64,000 nt of DNA from Bacillota bacterium (GCA_017577405.1 PIUA01000023.1:1-64000); one strand, 5' to 3'. Shown: positions 53,726 to 62,840, counted from the first letter of the stretch. The notes: a model not told the origin generated them from the sequence alone. Program-made: numbers and translations.

Positions 53726-53800
53726 TCCTCGGTAGCTCAATGGTAGAGCGTCCGGCTGTTAACCGGATGGTTGCAGGTTCGAGTCCTGCCCGAGGAGCCA
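53726..53800 (+). tRNA. tRNA-Asn (GTT)
   Basis: A 75-nt cloverleaf with anticodon GTT, acceptor TCCTCGG/CCGAGGA and encoded CCA. Confidence 0.96.
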
Positions 53801-53830
53801 GGCCGTCCGAAAGGGCGGCCCTTTTTGCTT
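53801..53830 (+). terminator. terminator after tRNA-Asn
   Basis: GGCCGTCC pairs with GGGCGGCC around a GAAA tetraloop, followed by CTTTTT. Confidence 0.9.
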
Positions 53831-53923
53831 TTCTGGGGGCGCTGGGCTCCCCGCCGCCCGGTGGGATCCGGCGCCGCCGGCCCCCCCTGCATGGGTTTCC
53901 TGGGGTGGAGACACCCTAGGCGG

Positions 53924-55204
53924 GTGAAGAGCCATCAGCCTGCGCCCCAAGCCTCGTCCTCCGCCGCGCCCGACCGGGCGGGGGAGTCCCTCAGCCTCTG
54001 GGCCCTGGCCGCCCTCTGCAGCGTGCCCTTCGTCATGGTCCTGGGCAACTCCATGCTCATCCCCGTTCTGCCCGCGATGGGCCACGCCCTGGACGTGAGC
54101 CCCGTCCAGGTGGGGCTCTTGATCACGGCCTTCTCGGTGCCGGCGGGGCTCCTCATCCCCCTGGCCGGGGCCCTGGCCGACCGGTACGGCCGGAAGATCA
54201 TCATGGTGCCCGCCCTGATGCTCTACGGCCTGGGCGGGCTCCTGGCGGGGGCGGCCGCCCTCTGGCTGGCCAAGCCGTTCCCCTACCTGTTGGGCGCCCG
54301 CATTCTCCAAGGGGTGGGGGCGGGGGGGACCTATCAGCTGGCCATGACCCTCACGGGCGATCTGCTTCCTCCGGGACGACGGGCCCGGGTCCTGGGGCTC
54401 TTGGAGACCTCCAACGGGGCCGGCAAGGTGGCCAGCCCTCTCTTGGGCTCCCTCCTGGGCCTGATCACCTGGTTCGCCCCCTTCTTCTTTTACGGGGCCC
54501 TGGCCATTCCCACGGCCCTGGCCGTATGGGCCCTGGTCCCCGAGGGCGCGGCCAAAGGGCAGCCCCTGGGCCAGTACTTTGCCGGGCTCAAGGCGGTGGC
54601 CCAGGAGAAGGGCGCCGGGCTCGCCGGGGCCTACCTGACCGGGGCGGTCAGTCTCTTTCTCCTCTTCGGAGCCCTGGCCACCTTCTCCGACCAGGCCGAG
54701 GCGGTCTACGGCTTGCGGGATCTTGGGAAGGGCCTGGCCCTGGCCGTACCCGTGACGGGTTCCGCCCTCTGCTCCTACGTGATGGGGCGCTGGCTGGCGG
54801 GCAAGCCCGAGCGGGTCCAGCCCGCGCTCCTGGTGGGACTGGGGCTCGCGGCGCTGGCCTTGGGCCTCATCCCCTTCGTCCACGGCCTCACCTGGCGGCT
54901 GATCGCCCTCCTCTTCCTGGGGGTGGGGGTGGGAACCGCCTTGACGCCGGCCAACACCGCCGTCACCGGCTCGGTGGACGCGGCCCGGCGGGGCGCGGTC
55001 ACCTGCCTCTACGGCTCCATGCGCTTCTTCGGGGTGGCCATAGGTCCTCCGGCCTTCGGCCTGGCCGCGGGCGCGGGGTGGAGCCCCGCCGCCCTTTACG
55101 GGGTGGCGGCCGCCCTGGCCCTGGGGACGGCCACCGCGGTCGGTCTCGCCTTCCGCCCCGGCCGCCTCCTCACCCGGTGGCGGCAGGGTCCCGCCCCCGC
55201 CTGA
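53924..55204 (+). CDS. major facilitator superfamily transporter
   Basis: This protein is about 426 aa with 12 predicted membrane segments. It has the MFS motif A (GALADRYGRKIIM) between TM2 and TM3 and motif C-like features in TM5 (GARILQGVGAGGTYQLA), as in drug:H+ antiporters of the DHA1 group. Substrate unknown. The frame is open from 53771. The GTG at 53924 is preferred because upstream residues are derived from the tRNA and its terminator. Confidence 0.82.
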   Translation: MKSHQPAPQASSSAAPDRAGESLSLWALAALCSVPFVMVLGNSMLIPVLPAMGHALDVSPVQVGLLITAFSVPAGLLIPLAGALADRYGRKIIMVPALMLYGLGGLLAGAAALWLAKPFPYLLGARILQGVGAGGTYQLAMTLTGDLLPPGRRARVLGLLETSNGAGKVASPLLGSLLGLITWFAPFFFYGALAIPTALAVWALVPEGAAKGQPLGQYFAGLKAVAQEKGAGLAGAYLTGAVSLFLLFGALATFSDQAEAVYGLRDLGKGLALAVPVTGSALCSYVMGRWLAGKPERVQPALLVGLGLAALALGLIPFVHGLTWRLIALLFLGVGVGTALTPANTAVTGSVDAARRGAVTCLYGSMRFFGVAIGPPAFGLAAGAGWSPAALYGVAAALALGTATAVGLAFRPGRLLTRWRQGPAPA

Positions 55205-55250
55205 CGAACCTCTCCCCGACACCCACCGCGACCGTTGGGAGGGGACGAGG

Positions 55251-55814
55251 ATGCGCATCTACACCCGCGGCGGTGATCGGGGCCAAACCTCCCTCTTCAA
55301 AGGCGGGCGGGTTCCCAAGAGCGCTCCCCGGGTTGAAGCGTACGGCGCCGTCGACGAGCTGAACGCCTGGCTGGGCCTGATCCGGGCCCAGGTGGCCCAG
55401 GTCCCTCTCCCCGAGGCGGACCGAGAGGCATGGGTCGCCTTCTTGGGCACCATCCAGGGGTGGCTCTTCCAGATGGGGGCGGTGCTCGCCACACCTCGGG
55501 CGGACGAGGGCCTGGTGCCGCCCTTCCCCGAGGAGGCCACCCGGGCCCTGGAGCGGGCCATCGATGGGCTGGAGGCGGCGCTGCCGCCCCTCCAGACCTT
55601 TATCCTGCCCGGCGGCACCCCTCTGGCCGCCCAGATTCACGTGGCCCGGACGGTCGCCCGCCGGGCCGAGCGACGGGTGGTCGCCCTCCACCAAGAGGAA
55701 CCGGTGCCGGCGCCGGTCCTCACCTTCCTCAACCGGCTCTCCGACTACCTCTTCGTCCTGGCCCGGGCCGTCAACCGGGGGCTGGGGGCAGCCGAGGAGT
55801 CCTGGCGGCCCTGA
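55251..55814 (+). CDS. PduO-type cob(I)alamin adenosyltransferase
   Basis: It transfers adenosyl from ATP to cob(I)alamin to make coenzyme B12. The 187-aa protein has TRGGDRGQTSLF at the N-terminus (ATP binding), AYGAVDELNAWLG and the conserved FILPGGTPLAAQIHVARTVARRAERR helix. The ATG follows GGGAGGGG. No other cobalamin gene lies nearby. Confidence 0.93.
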   Translation: MRIYTRGGDRGQTSLFKGGRVPKSAPRVEAYGAVDELNAWLGLIRAQVAQVPLPEADREAWVAFLGTIQGWLFQMGAVLATPRADEGLVPPFPEEATRALERAIDGLEAALPPLQTFILPGGTPLAAQIHVARTVARRAERRVVALHQEEPVPAPVLTFLNRLSDYLFVLARAVNRGLGAAEESWRP

Positions 55815-55960
55815 ACCCTCCTGCCGCCTCCAACCCCTGCCAGGCTTAGCGGAACTTCCTACAGGGTCTGGTCCACCCCAAGACGAAAGGCGCCCTAGTG
55901 GGATCCGGGCGCCAACCTGGATCCGCGGGGCCTGGGGGCCCGCCAGGCGGAGGTGCAGGT

Positions 55961-57862
55961 GTGCAGACCCGACGTTGGCTGTGGATGGAACGGCTCCTCT
56001 TGGGAGGGGGCCTGGTGCTCTTGCTGGTGGCGCTGGCCGTCTTGGGCCTCAACAGCTCCCGCCTCCCCACCCGGTGGGCGGAGGAGGCCCTGGCCCGGGC
56101 CCTGCCCGGGGTGGGCGTGGAGCTGGGGAGCGTCCGGCTGACGGGCCTGCGGGCCCTGGAAGCCACCGCCCTCCGGGTCGATCTGGACGGGGACGGGCGG
56201 CCCGATGTGCGGGCCGACCGGGTCACCCTTGGTTTCGACCTGCTGCGGGGCCTGGCCGGGAAGGACCTCTTGGGCGCCGTGGAACGGGTCACCATTTGGG
56301 GGGTCCACGCCCGGGTGGAGTGGCCCCAGGCGGCCAGCCCAGCCCCGTCCCCAGGCAGGACCGGCGGCCTGCCCTCGGGGCCCGACCGGCCGTCGGACCC
56401 CGCGGCGGGCCTCCTGGCCCGCCTGCCCGCAGGCCTGCTGGTCCAGATCCGTGAGGCGGACCTGACCTTGGCCGATGGCCAGGGGGAGCTGGTCCGGCTG
56501 GCCGGGGAGGCCACCCTGACCCGGGAGGACGAGGCTGACGGGCGTCTGGCGGGGAGCCTGGTGCTGGTGGACCAGGGGGGCAGCCGGCTCGCCGTGGAAC
56601 TGGGCATCCCCGTGGAAGCGGGCGCCTGGTCAGGGACGTTCCAGCTAGCGGCCGATCTGGGCGCCCCCTGGGTGAGCCAGGTGCTGGCCCGGGTGGAGGG
56701 CTGGCCCCGGGGGATCGCCCTAACCGGTCCCGTCACGGTGGCCGGCACCCTCTCGGGTTCGGGCCCCTGGCCCCAGGTGGAGCTGGCGGCCGAGGGCGGC
56801 CCTGTCACCATCGCCACCCCCTGGGCCACCTACCCCATGGAGCAGCTCGAGGCGCGGGCCCGGTGGGCAGGCGGCCCCCTGATTCTGGAGGCCCTGAAGC
56901 TGAGGGACGGGCCCGCCGCCCTTGTGGCCGACGGGCAGCTCGACCCGAAAGGGCTTCAGCTGGCGGTGCGGGGGGAGCGGCTGCCCTTGGCCCGATACCT
57001 TCCGGTCCTGGAGGGGTACGTGGACGGCGAGGGAGCCCTGGAGGGCCATGTGGACGGGCCCTGGGGGGCCCTCCGCCTGGACGGCGTGGTGACCGCCCCC
57101 GTCGCGGCGGTGATGGGCGGGGAGGTGGATGCCCTGGAGGCGGAGGTGGCCTGGGACCAGGGGCGGCTCCAGATCGCGCGGGCTGAAGTCCAGGCGGGCC
57201 CCGGGCGGCTCACCGCCTCGGGCTGGTGGCAGCCGGGCGAGGGGGGCGGCCAGCTGGCCGCCGACGTGACCAGCCAAGGCTTCCCCCTCCAGCTGCTGGC
57301 GCCCTTCCGGGCCTTGGGCCTGGCGGGCCGGGTGGACGGGCAGGTCCGCCTGGAGGGGCCCGTGGGGGATCCGGCCCTGACGGCCCAGCTGGCCAGCGCC
57401 CGGCTGGTGGCGGGGCCCGCCACCTTCGAAGAGGTGGCCGGGACCTTTGGCGGCACTTGGAGCCAGGTGCGGATCGAGGCCCTGGCGGGCCGCCGGGTGG
57501 GTGGCGGCCAGTACCAGGTGAGCGGCTGGGTGGGTCCCCAGGTGGGTGACGGGGGCTCCCCCGGGGCGGGGCTCGATGTGGAGCTCTACGTGGTGGATGA
57601 ATCCCTGCCGGAGATGGCGGCCCTCTTGGGGTACCAGTTCCCCTCCTACCTGCTGGCGGGCCGGTTCGACGGCCGGGCCCGGTTGGAGGGCTCCCTGGCC
57701 GCGCCGGCGGGCTCGGCCCGGCTGGAGCTGAAGGACAGCCCCCTTCTGGGCGAGGAGCTGGTCACCCAGCTGGACCTCCGCTTCGGCGACGGGGCCGTCC
57801 GGGTGGAGCGGGTCCGGCGGCACCCTCTGCGGACGGGCTTGGACAGTTGGGTGCCCTCCTAG
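55961..57862 (+). CDS. AsmA/TamB-like membrane-anchored protein
   Basis: This protein is about 633 aa. An N-terminal membrane helix (about 10-30) is followed by a long predicted beta-rich region. Repeated segments such as VEGALEGHVDGPWGALRLDG and GRVDGQVRLEGPVGDPALTA are typical of AsmA/TamB/DUF748-type bridge-like proteins. Those link inner and outer membranes in diderms, so the gene hints at a complex envelope, though monoderm examples exist. The C-terminus ends abruptly at a basic, non-family stretch. The GTG at 55961 follows GGAGG. Confidence 0.65.
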   Translation: MQTRRWLWMERLLLGGGLVLLLVALAVLGLNSSRLPTRWAEEALARALPGVGVELGSVRLTGLRALEATALRVDLDGDGRPDVRADRVTLGFDLLRGLAGKDLLGAVERVTIWGVHARVEWPQAASPAPSPGRTGGLPSGPDRPSDPAAGLLARLPAGLLVQIREADLTLADGQGELVRLAGEATLTREDEADGRLAGSLVLVDQGGSRLAVELGIPVEAGAWSGTFQLAADLGAPWVSQVLARVEGWPRGIALTGPVTVAGTLSGSGPWPQVELAAEGGPVTIATPWATYPMEQLEARARWAGGPLILEALKLRDGPAALVADGQLDPKGLQLAVRGERLPLARYLPVLEGYVDGEGALEGHVDGPWGALRLDGVVTAPVAAVMGGEVDALEAEVAWDQGRLQIARAEVQAGPGRLTASGWWQPGEGGGQLAADVTSQGFPLQLLAPFRALGLAGRVDGQVRLEGPVGDPALTAQLASARLVAGPATFEEVAGTFGGTWSQVRIEALAGRRVGGGQYQVSGWVGPQVGDGGSPGAGLDVELYVVDESLPEMAALLGYQFPSYLLAGRFDGRARLEGSLAAPAGSARLELKDSPLLGEELVTQLDLRFGDGAVRVERVRRHPLRTGLDSWVPS

Positions 57863-57866
57863 GGTT

Positions 57867-57882
57867 GTCACCTTTTTGACAC
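57867..57882 (+). promoter_or_regulatory. GTCAC/GACAC repeat, 11-bp period, before the second response regulator
   Basis: GTCAC (57867-57871) and GACAC (57878-57882) are spaced by 11 bp, followed by a TAGAAT (57893-57898) that could be a -10. OmpR-family regulators typically bind 11-bp-period direct repeats. A similar pair lies at 60444-60460. TGTCA/TGACA also form an inverted repeat here. Confidence 0.4.
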
Positions 57883-57944
57883 ACCTTTGGGGTAGAATGG
57901 CGGCAAACCTCGCGGCCTGCCGCCGGAAGAGGCGAGGTGGTCCT

Positions 57945-58682
57945 CTGGATCGGGTCTTGGTCGTCGACGACGATCCCCATGTGTGCGAGCTGGTCACCCT
58001 CTACCTGCGCCGGGAGGGCTTCGAGGTCACCTGCCGGCACGACGGCCGGAGCGGGTTGGAGGAGGCCCTGAGCGGCCGGTACCAGATGCTCATCTTGGAT
58101 CTGATGCTCCCCGAGATGGACGGGTGGGAGGTCTGCCGTCGGGTGCGGGCCCAAAGCTCCCTGCCCATCCTCATGCTCACCGCCCGGGATGACGACATGG
58201 AGAAGATCCTGGGCTTGGAACTGGGGGCCGACGATTACGTGACCAAACCCTTCAACCCCCGGGAAGTGGTGGCCCGGGTGAAGGCCATCCTCCGCCGGGT
58301 GCGGGAAGGGGATGAGGCCCGGGAGCGTCTGGTCTTTCCGGGGCTGGTCATCGACCACGACGAGCACCGGGTCCTCCTGGACGGGACCCCCGTGGCCCTC
58401 ACCCCCCGGGAGTTCGATCTCCTCTGGGAGCTGGCGAGGGCCTCAGGGCGGACCCTCACCCGGGATCAGCTCTTGGAACGGGTGTGGGGGTTCGACTTCT
58501 ACGGGGACGAGCGGACAGTCGATGTCCACATCAAGCGGCTGCGGCGAAAGATCGAGCCGGCCGGCAGTCCCCGGCGGTACATCCACACGGTCTGGGGGGT
58601 GGGCTACCGCTTCGAGCCCCAGGAGGTGGATGACGCGGAGAGGGCCGATGGTTCATGCGCACCGTCTTCGGCAAGCTCCTAA
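57945..58682 (+). CDS. OmpR-family response regulator
   Basis: This protein is about 245 aa with a receiver domain (VVDDD pocket, phosphoacceptor Asp52 in LILDLM, TKPFN lysine) and a winged-helix output domain (about 130-228, ERTVDVHIKRLRRKI and HTVWGVGYRF). The start is unusual. The family-like N-terminus (DRVLVVDDD) is preceded by CTG at 57945 with GAGGTGG 4-5 nt upstream. The only ATG, at 57897, would add 16 unrelated residues and has no SD. The 3' end overlaps the kinase by 28 bp. Confidence 0.88.
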   Translation: MDRVLVVDDDPHVCELVTLYLRREGFEVTCRHDGRSGLEEALSGRYQMLILDLMLPEMDGWEVCRRVRAQSSLPILMLTARDDDMEKILGLELGADDYVTKPFNPREVVARVKAILRRVREGDEARERLVFPGLVIDHDEHRVLLDGTPVALTPREFDLLWELARASGRTLTRDQLLERVWGFDFYGDERTVDVHIKRLRRKIEPAGSPRRYIHTVWGVGYRFEPQEVDDAERADGSCAPSSASS

Positions 58683-60436
58683 TCCATGAGGTCCTCCTCA
58701 TCGTGGTGACCATGGCCATCCTGGCCTTCGGCGTGGGCTACTTTGCCCAGGACTACTTCTTCGCGGAACGCCGCCGGGAGCTGGAGAGCCAGGCCCAGGT
58801 CCTGGCCGCGCTCATCGCCAACGGGGCCCTCCTCCGGGCCGATCCCGAGACGGCCCACTTCCTCCTGGAAACCGTGGACCGGATGGCCGACGCCCGGGTC
58901 TGGGTGGTCAACGAGCAGGGCCTGGTCCTCCTCACCTCTCTCCGCCACACCCGCTGGGAAGGCTTCCGTTTGGGCCCCAACGAGCTCCGTCACGTCCGGA
59001 CGGGACGGCTGGTCAGCCGGGTGGGCTTGGTGCCCGACCTCTCCGAACCCACCTTCTCCGTCGCCGCCCCCGTCATCGTCCAGGGACGGGTGGCGGGCGC
59101 GGTCTTGCTCCACGCACCGGTCAGCGGTCTCATGGCCGCGGTCCGGGGGATCCGAAGCCTCATCCTCTCCGCCTCCCTGGTCGCTCTCACCCTGGCCCTC
59201 CTCCTGGCCTTGTACGGCTCCCGGCGGATCACCCGCCCGGTCCGCCAGATGATGGCGGCCGCCCAGGCCATGCGCCAGGGCCGGTTCGACCAGCGGATCG
59301 ACGTGGAAGATGAGGATGAGATCGGCCAGCTGGCCCGAACCTTCAACCAGCTCACCCGGGAGCTGGGCCTCACCATCGACGCCCTCACCCGGGAGAAGCG
59401 GCAGCGGGAGTCCATCGTTCGGAGCATGAGCGAGGGGCTCCTGGCCGTGGATGTGCGAGGCCACCTCCTCCTCAGCAACCCCCAGGCCCAAGAACTGCTC
59501 CACCTGCCCGACGGGGCCGAAGGCCGGCCCGTCGACCAGCTCCTGCCGCCCGAGTGGCTCGCCCTCTTCCGGCGCTGCCTGGCCGACGGGACCACCCTGG
59601 AGGACATCCGCCTGGAGGGGGACCGCTACCTCCGCCTGCGGGTGGCCCCCATCACGGGCGACGAGCAGATCGGGGGCGCGGTGGGGCTGGTGGAGGACAT
59701 CACCGAGCAGTACCGGATGGAGCAGATGCGGCGGGAGTTCGTCGCCGCCGTCTCCCACGAGCTGCGAACCCCCCTCACCTCCCTGCGGGGCTTCCTCCAG
59801 GCCATCCGGGAAGGGGTGGTCACTGAGCCCCGGGAGGTGGACCGCTACCTGGGCGTGATGCACGACGAGACCATGCGCCTCATCCGGCTGGTCAACAGCC
59901 TCCTGGACCTTTCTCGCATGGAAAGCGGCCAGGTCACCCTCCGCTGCCAGCCCCTGGTGCTGGCCCAGGTGGTGGAGGATGTCCTGGCCAGCATGCAGCC
60001 CCGGATTGAGGGCGAGGCGGTGCAGGTGGAGAACGAGGTGCCCGAGGACCTGCCGCGGGTCTGGGCCGATCGGGACCGCCTGGACCAGATCCTGATCAAT
60101 CTGGTGGAGAACGCCATCCGGCATGCCGGGCGGCCCGGCCGGGTCCGGGTGAGCGCCTACTCCCGCCAAGACCAGGTGGTGACGGTGGTGGAGGACACAG
60201 GCCCCGGCATCCCCCCCGAAGCCCTCCCCTACATCTGGGACCGCTTCTACAAGGTGGACAAGGCCCGCACCGCCGACGGGTCGGGTACCGGCCTGGGCCT
60301 GGTCATCGTCCGCCAGCTGGTGGAACTCCACGGAGGCCGGGCCTGGGTGGAGAGCCAAGTGGGGCAGGGAAGCCGGTTCTCGTTCAGCCTGCCCACGGCC
60401 GCCGGCCCCGTGGACGCGGTGCCCAGCCGGTCTTGA
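58655..60436 (+). CDS. sensor histidine kinase with HAMP and PAS domains
   Basis: The 593-aa protein has TM1 (about 9-31), an extracytoplasmic sensor loop (about 32-165), TM2 (about 168-190) and HAMP (about 190-245). A PAS domain (about 255-355) leads to HisKA with His368 (FVAAVSHELRTPLT) and HATPase_c (NLVENAIRH, EDTGPGIP, GSGTGLGLVIV). It is the partner of the preceding response regulator, like WalK/PhoR-class kinases. The ligand is unknown. Confidence 0.92.
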   Translation: MRTVFGKLLIHEVLLIVVTMAILAFGVGYFAQDYFFAERRRELESQAQVLAALIANGALLRADPETAHFLLETVDRMADARVWVVNEQGLVLLTSLRHTRWEGFRLGPNELRHVRTGRLVSRVGLVPDLSEPTFSVAAPVIVQGRVAGAVLLHAPVSGLMAAVRGIRSLILSASLVALTLALLLALYGSRRITRPVRQMMAAAQAMRQGRFDQRIDVEDEDEIGQLARTFNQLTRELGLTIDALTREKRQRESIVRSMSEGLLAVDVRGHLLLSNPQAQELLHLPDGAEGRPVDQLLPPEWLALFRRCLADGTTLEDIRLEGDRYLRLRVAPITGDEQIGGAVGLVEDITEQYRMEQMRREFVAAVSHELRTPLTSLRGFLQAIREGVVTEPREVDRYLGVMHDETMRLIRLVNSLLDLSRMESGQVTLRCQPLVLAQVVEDVLASMQPRIEGEAVQVENEVPEDLPRVWADRDRLDQILINLVENAIRHAGRPGRVRVSAYSRQDQVVTVVEDTGPGIPPEALPYIWDRFYKVDKARTADGSGTGLGLVIVRQLVELHGGRAWVESQVGQGSRFSFSLPTAAGPVDAVPSRS

Positions 60437-60443
60437 GCCTGTC

Positions 60444-60460
60444 GTCACAAATCCGTCACA
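60444..60460 (+). promoter_or_regulatory. GTCACA direct repeat, 11-bp period
   Basis: GTCACA occurs at 60444-60449 and 60455-60460, exactly 11 bp apart, just after the kinase stop and upstream of the SANT-like gene. It resembles the pair before the response regulator and may be its binding site. Confidence 0.5.
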
Positions 60461-60531
60461 GGTTTGACCCGGAATGGACATACCCGCCTGATATCCTGAA
60501 GGTGCTCCAGAGAGAGAAGGAGGGCCTTCGG

Positions 60532-60819
60532 GTGGCACGGACCACACAGGCAGGCCAGAAAGGGTCAGGCCGTCGCTCCGGGGTCTTGGGACGGAACCGG
60601 CCCTGGACGCCCGACGGGGACATGGTGCTCGTGCAGCTGTACCAAGAAGGGTACTCCATCCGCGAGATCGGGGAGATCCTCAACCGGACCAGCCAGTCGG
60701 TGGGGCGCCGGCTGAGCCAGCTCCGGGCTCAAGGGTACCGGCTTCCCAAGGCCGAACACCGGGCTGAGGAGTACGCCTGGCCTTCGCGGATGGGTGTCGT
60801 TCACGGGCACCTGCCCTGA
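60532..60819 (+). CDS. small SANT/Myb-like helix-turn-helix protein
   Basis: This 95-aa basic protein has one trihelical DNA-binding-like domain (about 27-70; PWTPDGDMVLVQLYQEGYSI followed by REIGEILNRTSQSVGRRLSQ). It resembles the Myb/SANT-like or GcrA-type HTH. The GTG start follows AAGGAGG at 8 nt. It lies just downstream of the two-component pair behind GTCACA repeats, so it may be a target or part of that circuit. Function not known. Confidence 0.68.
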   Translation: MARTTQAGQKGSGRRSGVLGRNRPWTPDGDMVLVQLYQEGYSIREIGEILNRTSQSVGRRLSQLRAQGYRLPKAEHRAEEYAWPSRMGVVHGHLP

Positions 60820-60843
60820 CCCGTCCCTCCGCTCCGCCTTCTC

Positions 60844-60875
60844 GGGCCTGGCCCCATGGGGCGGCCAGGCCTCCT
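60844..60875 (+). terminator. hairpin between the SANT-like gene and the AI-2E permease
   Basis: GCCTGGCC (60846-60853) pairs with GGCCAGGC (60863-60870), followed by a pyrimidine-rich tail. It could act for both convergent genes. Confidence 0.5.
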
Positions 60876-60922
60876 TCCTCTCCAGGCCGTGCAGTCCTCG
60901 CCGAGTTCGGCTCCCGGTCGCG

Positions 60923-62014
60923 TTAGGATCCCGCCGCCCTCGCCGGCTCGTGGCCCCGCTCCGCCATCTCCTCCCGGAGGGAGCGCCGGGCAACGAGGGC
61001 CGCCTTCACGCCGATGGCCAGCACGGGGCCCAAGAGAAGTCCCACAGCCCCGAAGAAGATGATCCCCCCGTAGATGGAAAGCAGAGTGGCCACCGGATGG
61101 ATGCCGATGGCCGTCCCCAACAGCCGCGGCGTGGCCATCTGGCGGGTGAGGAAGATCCCCGCGTAGAGGATCAGGAGCCCCACCGCCTCGCCCAGCCGGC
61201 CGACGGCCAGGCTGATCACTGCCCAGGGGAAGATGACGATCCCTGGGCCGACGACGGGGATCAGGTCGAGGATGCCCAGGAGGAGGCCCAGGAGGGTCCA
61301 GTAGGGTGTGCCCATCAAGAAGAGGCCCACCATGGCCAGGGAGGTGGTCATGACGGCGATGAGCATGTTGCCGTGGAGGAAGCCGATCAAGTCCTCCAGG
61401 AGCCGCTCCTGGACCCGGCGGGCGGTCCGCTGGTGGCGGGCAGGCACGAGCTCCAGCAGGCTTTCCACCAGCTGCTCCCGGTCCCGGCTGAGGAAGTAGG
61501 CGGCCATGACCGTCAACACCGCGATGACCAGGAGGCTGGGCAGGCTGGAGAGGCCGGCCAGGAGCCGCTGGACCAGGCTCTGGATGAACGCCAGGGCCTG
61601 GCGGCTGAAGTTTTCCACGCCGGCGGTGACGTAGGCGCCGATCTCCGGCGGCAGGGCCTCCACCAGCTGGTTGATGGCGGCCATCGCCTCGCCGGTGAGG
61701 AGGATCATCTGGTCCCGCAGCTCCGGCGCATGGCTGACCAGGCTGATGAGATCCCCCACCAGGCGGATAAAGATGACCGAGATGAGAATGACGGCCACCA
61801 GGATCACCAAGGAGAGGACCAGCAGGACGGCCAAAGGGCGGGGCAGGCGGGCTTTCCGCTCCACCCAGCCCACCGCCGGGTCGATGAGCATGGCCAGGAG
61901 AAAGGCCATGAAGAAGGGGAGGAGGGTGGCCCCCAGAGGCGCCCGGTAGAGGACGGCCAGGACCACGCCGGCCAGGAGCAGCCAGGTTTTCGGCTGAAGG
62001 AGGCGTTCGACCAC
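60923..62014 (-). CDS. AI-2E/YtvI-family permease
   Basis: The 363-aa protein has about seven or eight membrane segments in the UPF0118/AI-2E pattern, with a long amphipathic middle region (about 100-165). The conserved C-terminal helices include GLLLGILDLIPVVGPGIVIFPW and GTAIGIHPVATLLSIYGG. In spore formers the YtvI members are sporulation membrane proteins; others are transporters of unknown substrate. GTG start after GAAGGGCGG. Confidence 0.85.
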   Translation of the reverse strand: MVERLLQPKTWLLLAGVVLAVLYRAPLGATLLPFFMAFLLAMLIDPAVGWVERKARLPRPLAVLLVLSLVILVAVILISVIFIRLVGDLISLVSHAPELRDQMILLTGEAMAAINQLVEALPPEIGAYVTAGVENFSRQALAFIQSLVQRLLAGLSSLPSLLVIAVLTVMAAYFLSRDREQLVESLLELVPARHQRTARRVQERLLEDLIGFLHGNMLIAVMTTSLAMVGLFLMGTPYWTLLGLLLGILDLIPVVGPGIVIFPWAVISLAVGRLGEAVGLLILYAGIFLTRQMATPRLLGTAIGIHPVATLLSIYGGIIFFGAVGLLLGPVLAIGVKAALVARRSLREEMAERGHEPARAAGS

Positions 62015-62104
62015 AGTTCACCGCCCTTCGCCATCGGTGGGAGCATTATACCATGCCCGTGGTGCCCCTTCCTAGGGCTTGTCCCGCGGCGCCCGCACCG
62101 GAGG

Positions 62105-62833
62105 CTACAGGCCCCAGGAGTAGTAGTTGAAGAGCCCCGCCAGCCGGAAGAAGGCGTTGGTGTAGAGCATCACCCCCACCGCGGCCACCAGGGTGCCGCT
62201 GGCCAGGGAGATCCACCGGCTGTGGCGGGTGAGGCGGGGGAGCCACTCCTGGAACCGGCCAATGAGGAGGGCCATGACCAGGAAGGGCAGCCCCATGCCC
62301 AGGGAGTAGGCGAGGAGCAGGATGACGCCCTGCCAGAGGGTTTGCTGGGTTCCGGCCAGGAAGAGGATGGAGGCCAGGGCGGGTCCCACGCAGGGGGTCC
62401 AGCCCGCGGCGAAGGCCATCCCGACGGGAAAGGCCCCCAGGGGCCCCCGGGGCAGGCGCCCCAGATCGAGCCGCCGCTCCTGGTCCAGGAAGGGCATGGG
62501 GACCAGCCCCGTCAGGTAGATGCCGAAGAGGATGACCAAAATCCCCGCGAGTTTGCGGATGACGTCCTGGTAGACGAGGAGCAGGCGGCCTAGAGCCGTC
62601 GCGGTGGCGCCGAAGGCGACGAAGACGAGGGTGAAGCCCAGGATGAAGAGCACCGCCCCCGCCAGCACCCGGTGCCGGAAGCGGCTGGCGCCGCCCCCCG
62701 CGCTCAGCTCCCCCAGGCTCAAACCCGAGAGGTAGCTCACATAGGCGGGAATCAGGGCCAGAACGCAGGGCGAGACCACCGACGCGGCCCCAGCCAGGAA
62801 GGCGATGGGGAGCCCGATCTCGGTCCCAGGCAC
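62105..62833 (-). CDS. ccdA: CcdA/DsbD-like cytochrome c biogenesis membrane protein
   Basis: The 242-aa protein has six predicted membrane helices. The two redox cysteines lie in the first and fourth segments, Cys23 (VVSPCVLALIPAY) and Cys148 (GWTPCVGPAL). It carries electrons from cytosolic thioredoxin across the membrane for haem or thiol reduction outside. A TTG at 62857 is possible, but the GTG at 62833 has GGGGGG 7 nt upstream. That SD lies in the 3' arm of the ackA terminator hairpin. Confidence 0.9.
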   Translation of the reverse strand: MPGTEIGLPIAFLAGAASVVSPCVLALIPAYVSYLSGLSLGELSAGGGASRFRHRVLAGAVLFILGFTLVFVAFGATATALGRLLLVYQDVIRKLAGILVILFGIYLTGLVPMPFLDQERRLDLGRLPRGPLGAFPVGMAFAAGWTPCVGPALASILFLAGTQQTLWQGVILLLAYSLGMGLPFLVMALLIGRFQEWLPRLTRHSRWISLASGTLVAAVGVMLYTNAFFRLAGLFNYYSWGL

Positions 62834-62840
62834 AGAAATA

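Noticed and set aside
57780-57862. Definite frameshift at the end of the AsmA-like gene
   Set aside because: A shifted frame continues for about 20 codons but gives no clear family match, so truncation is noted only as a possibility.
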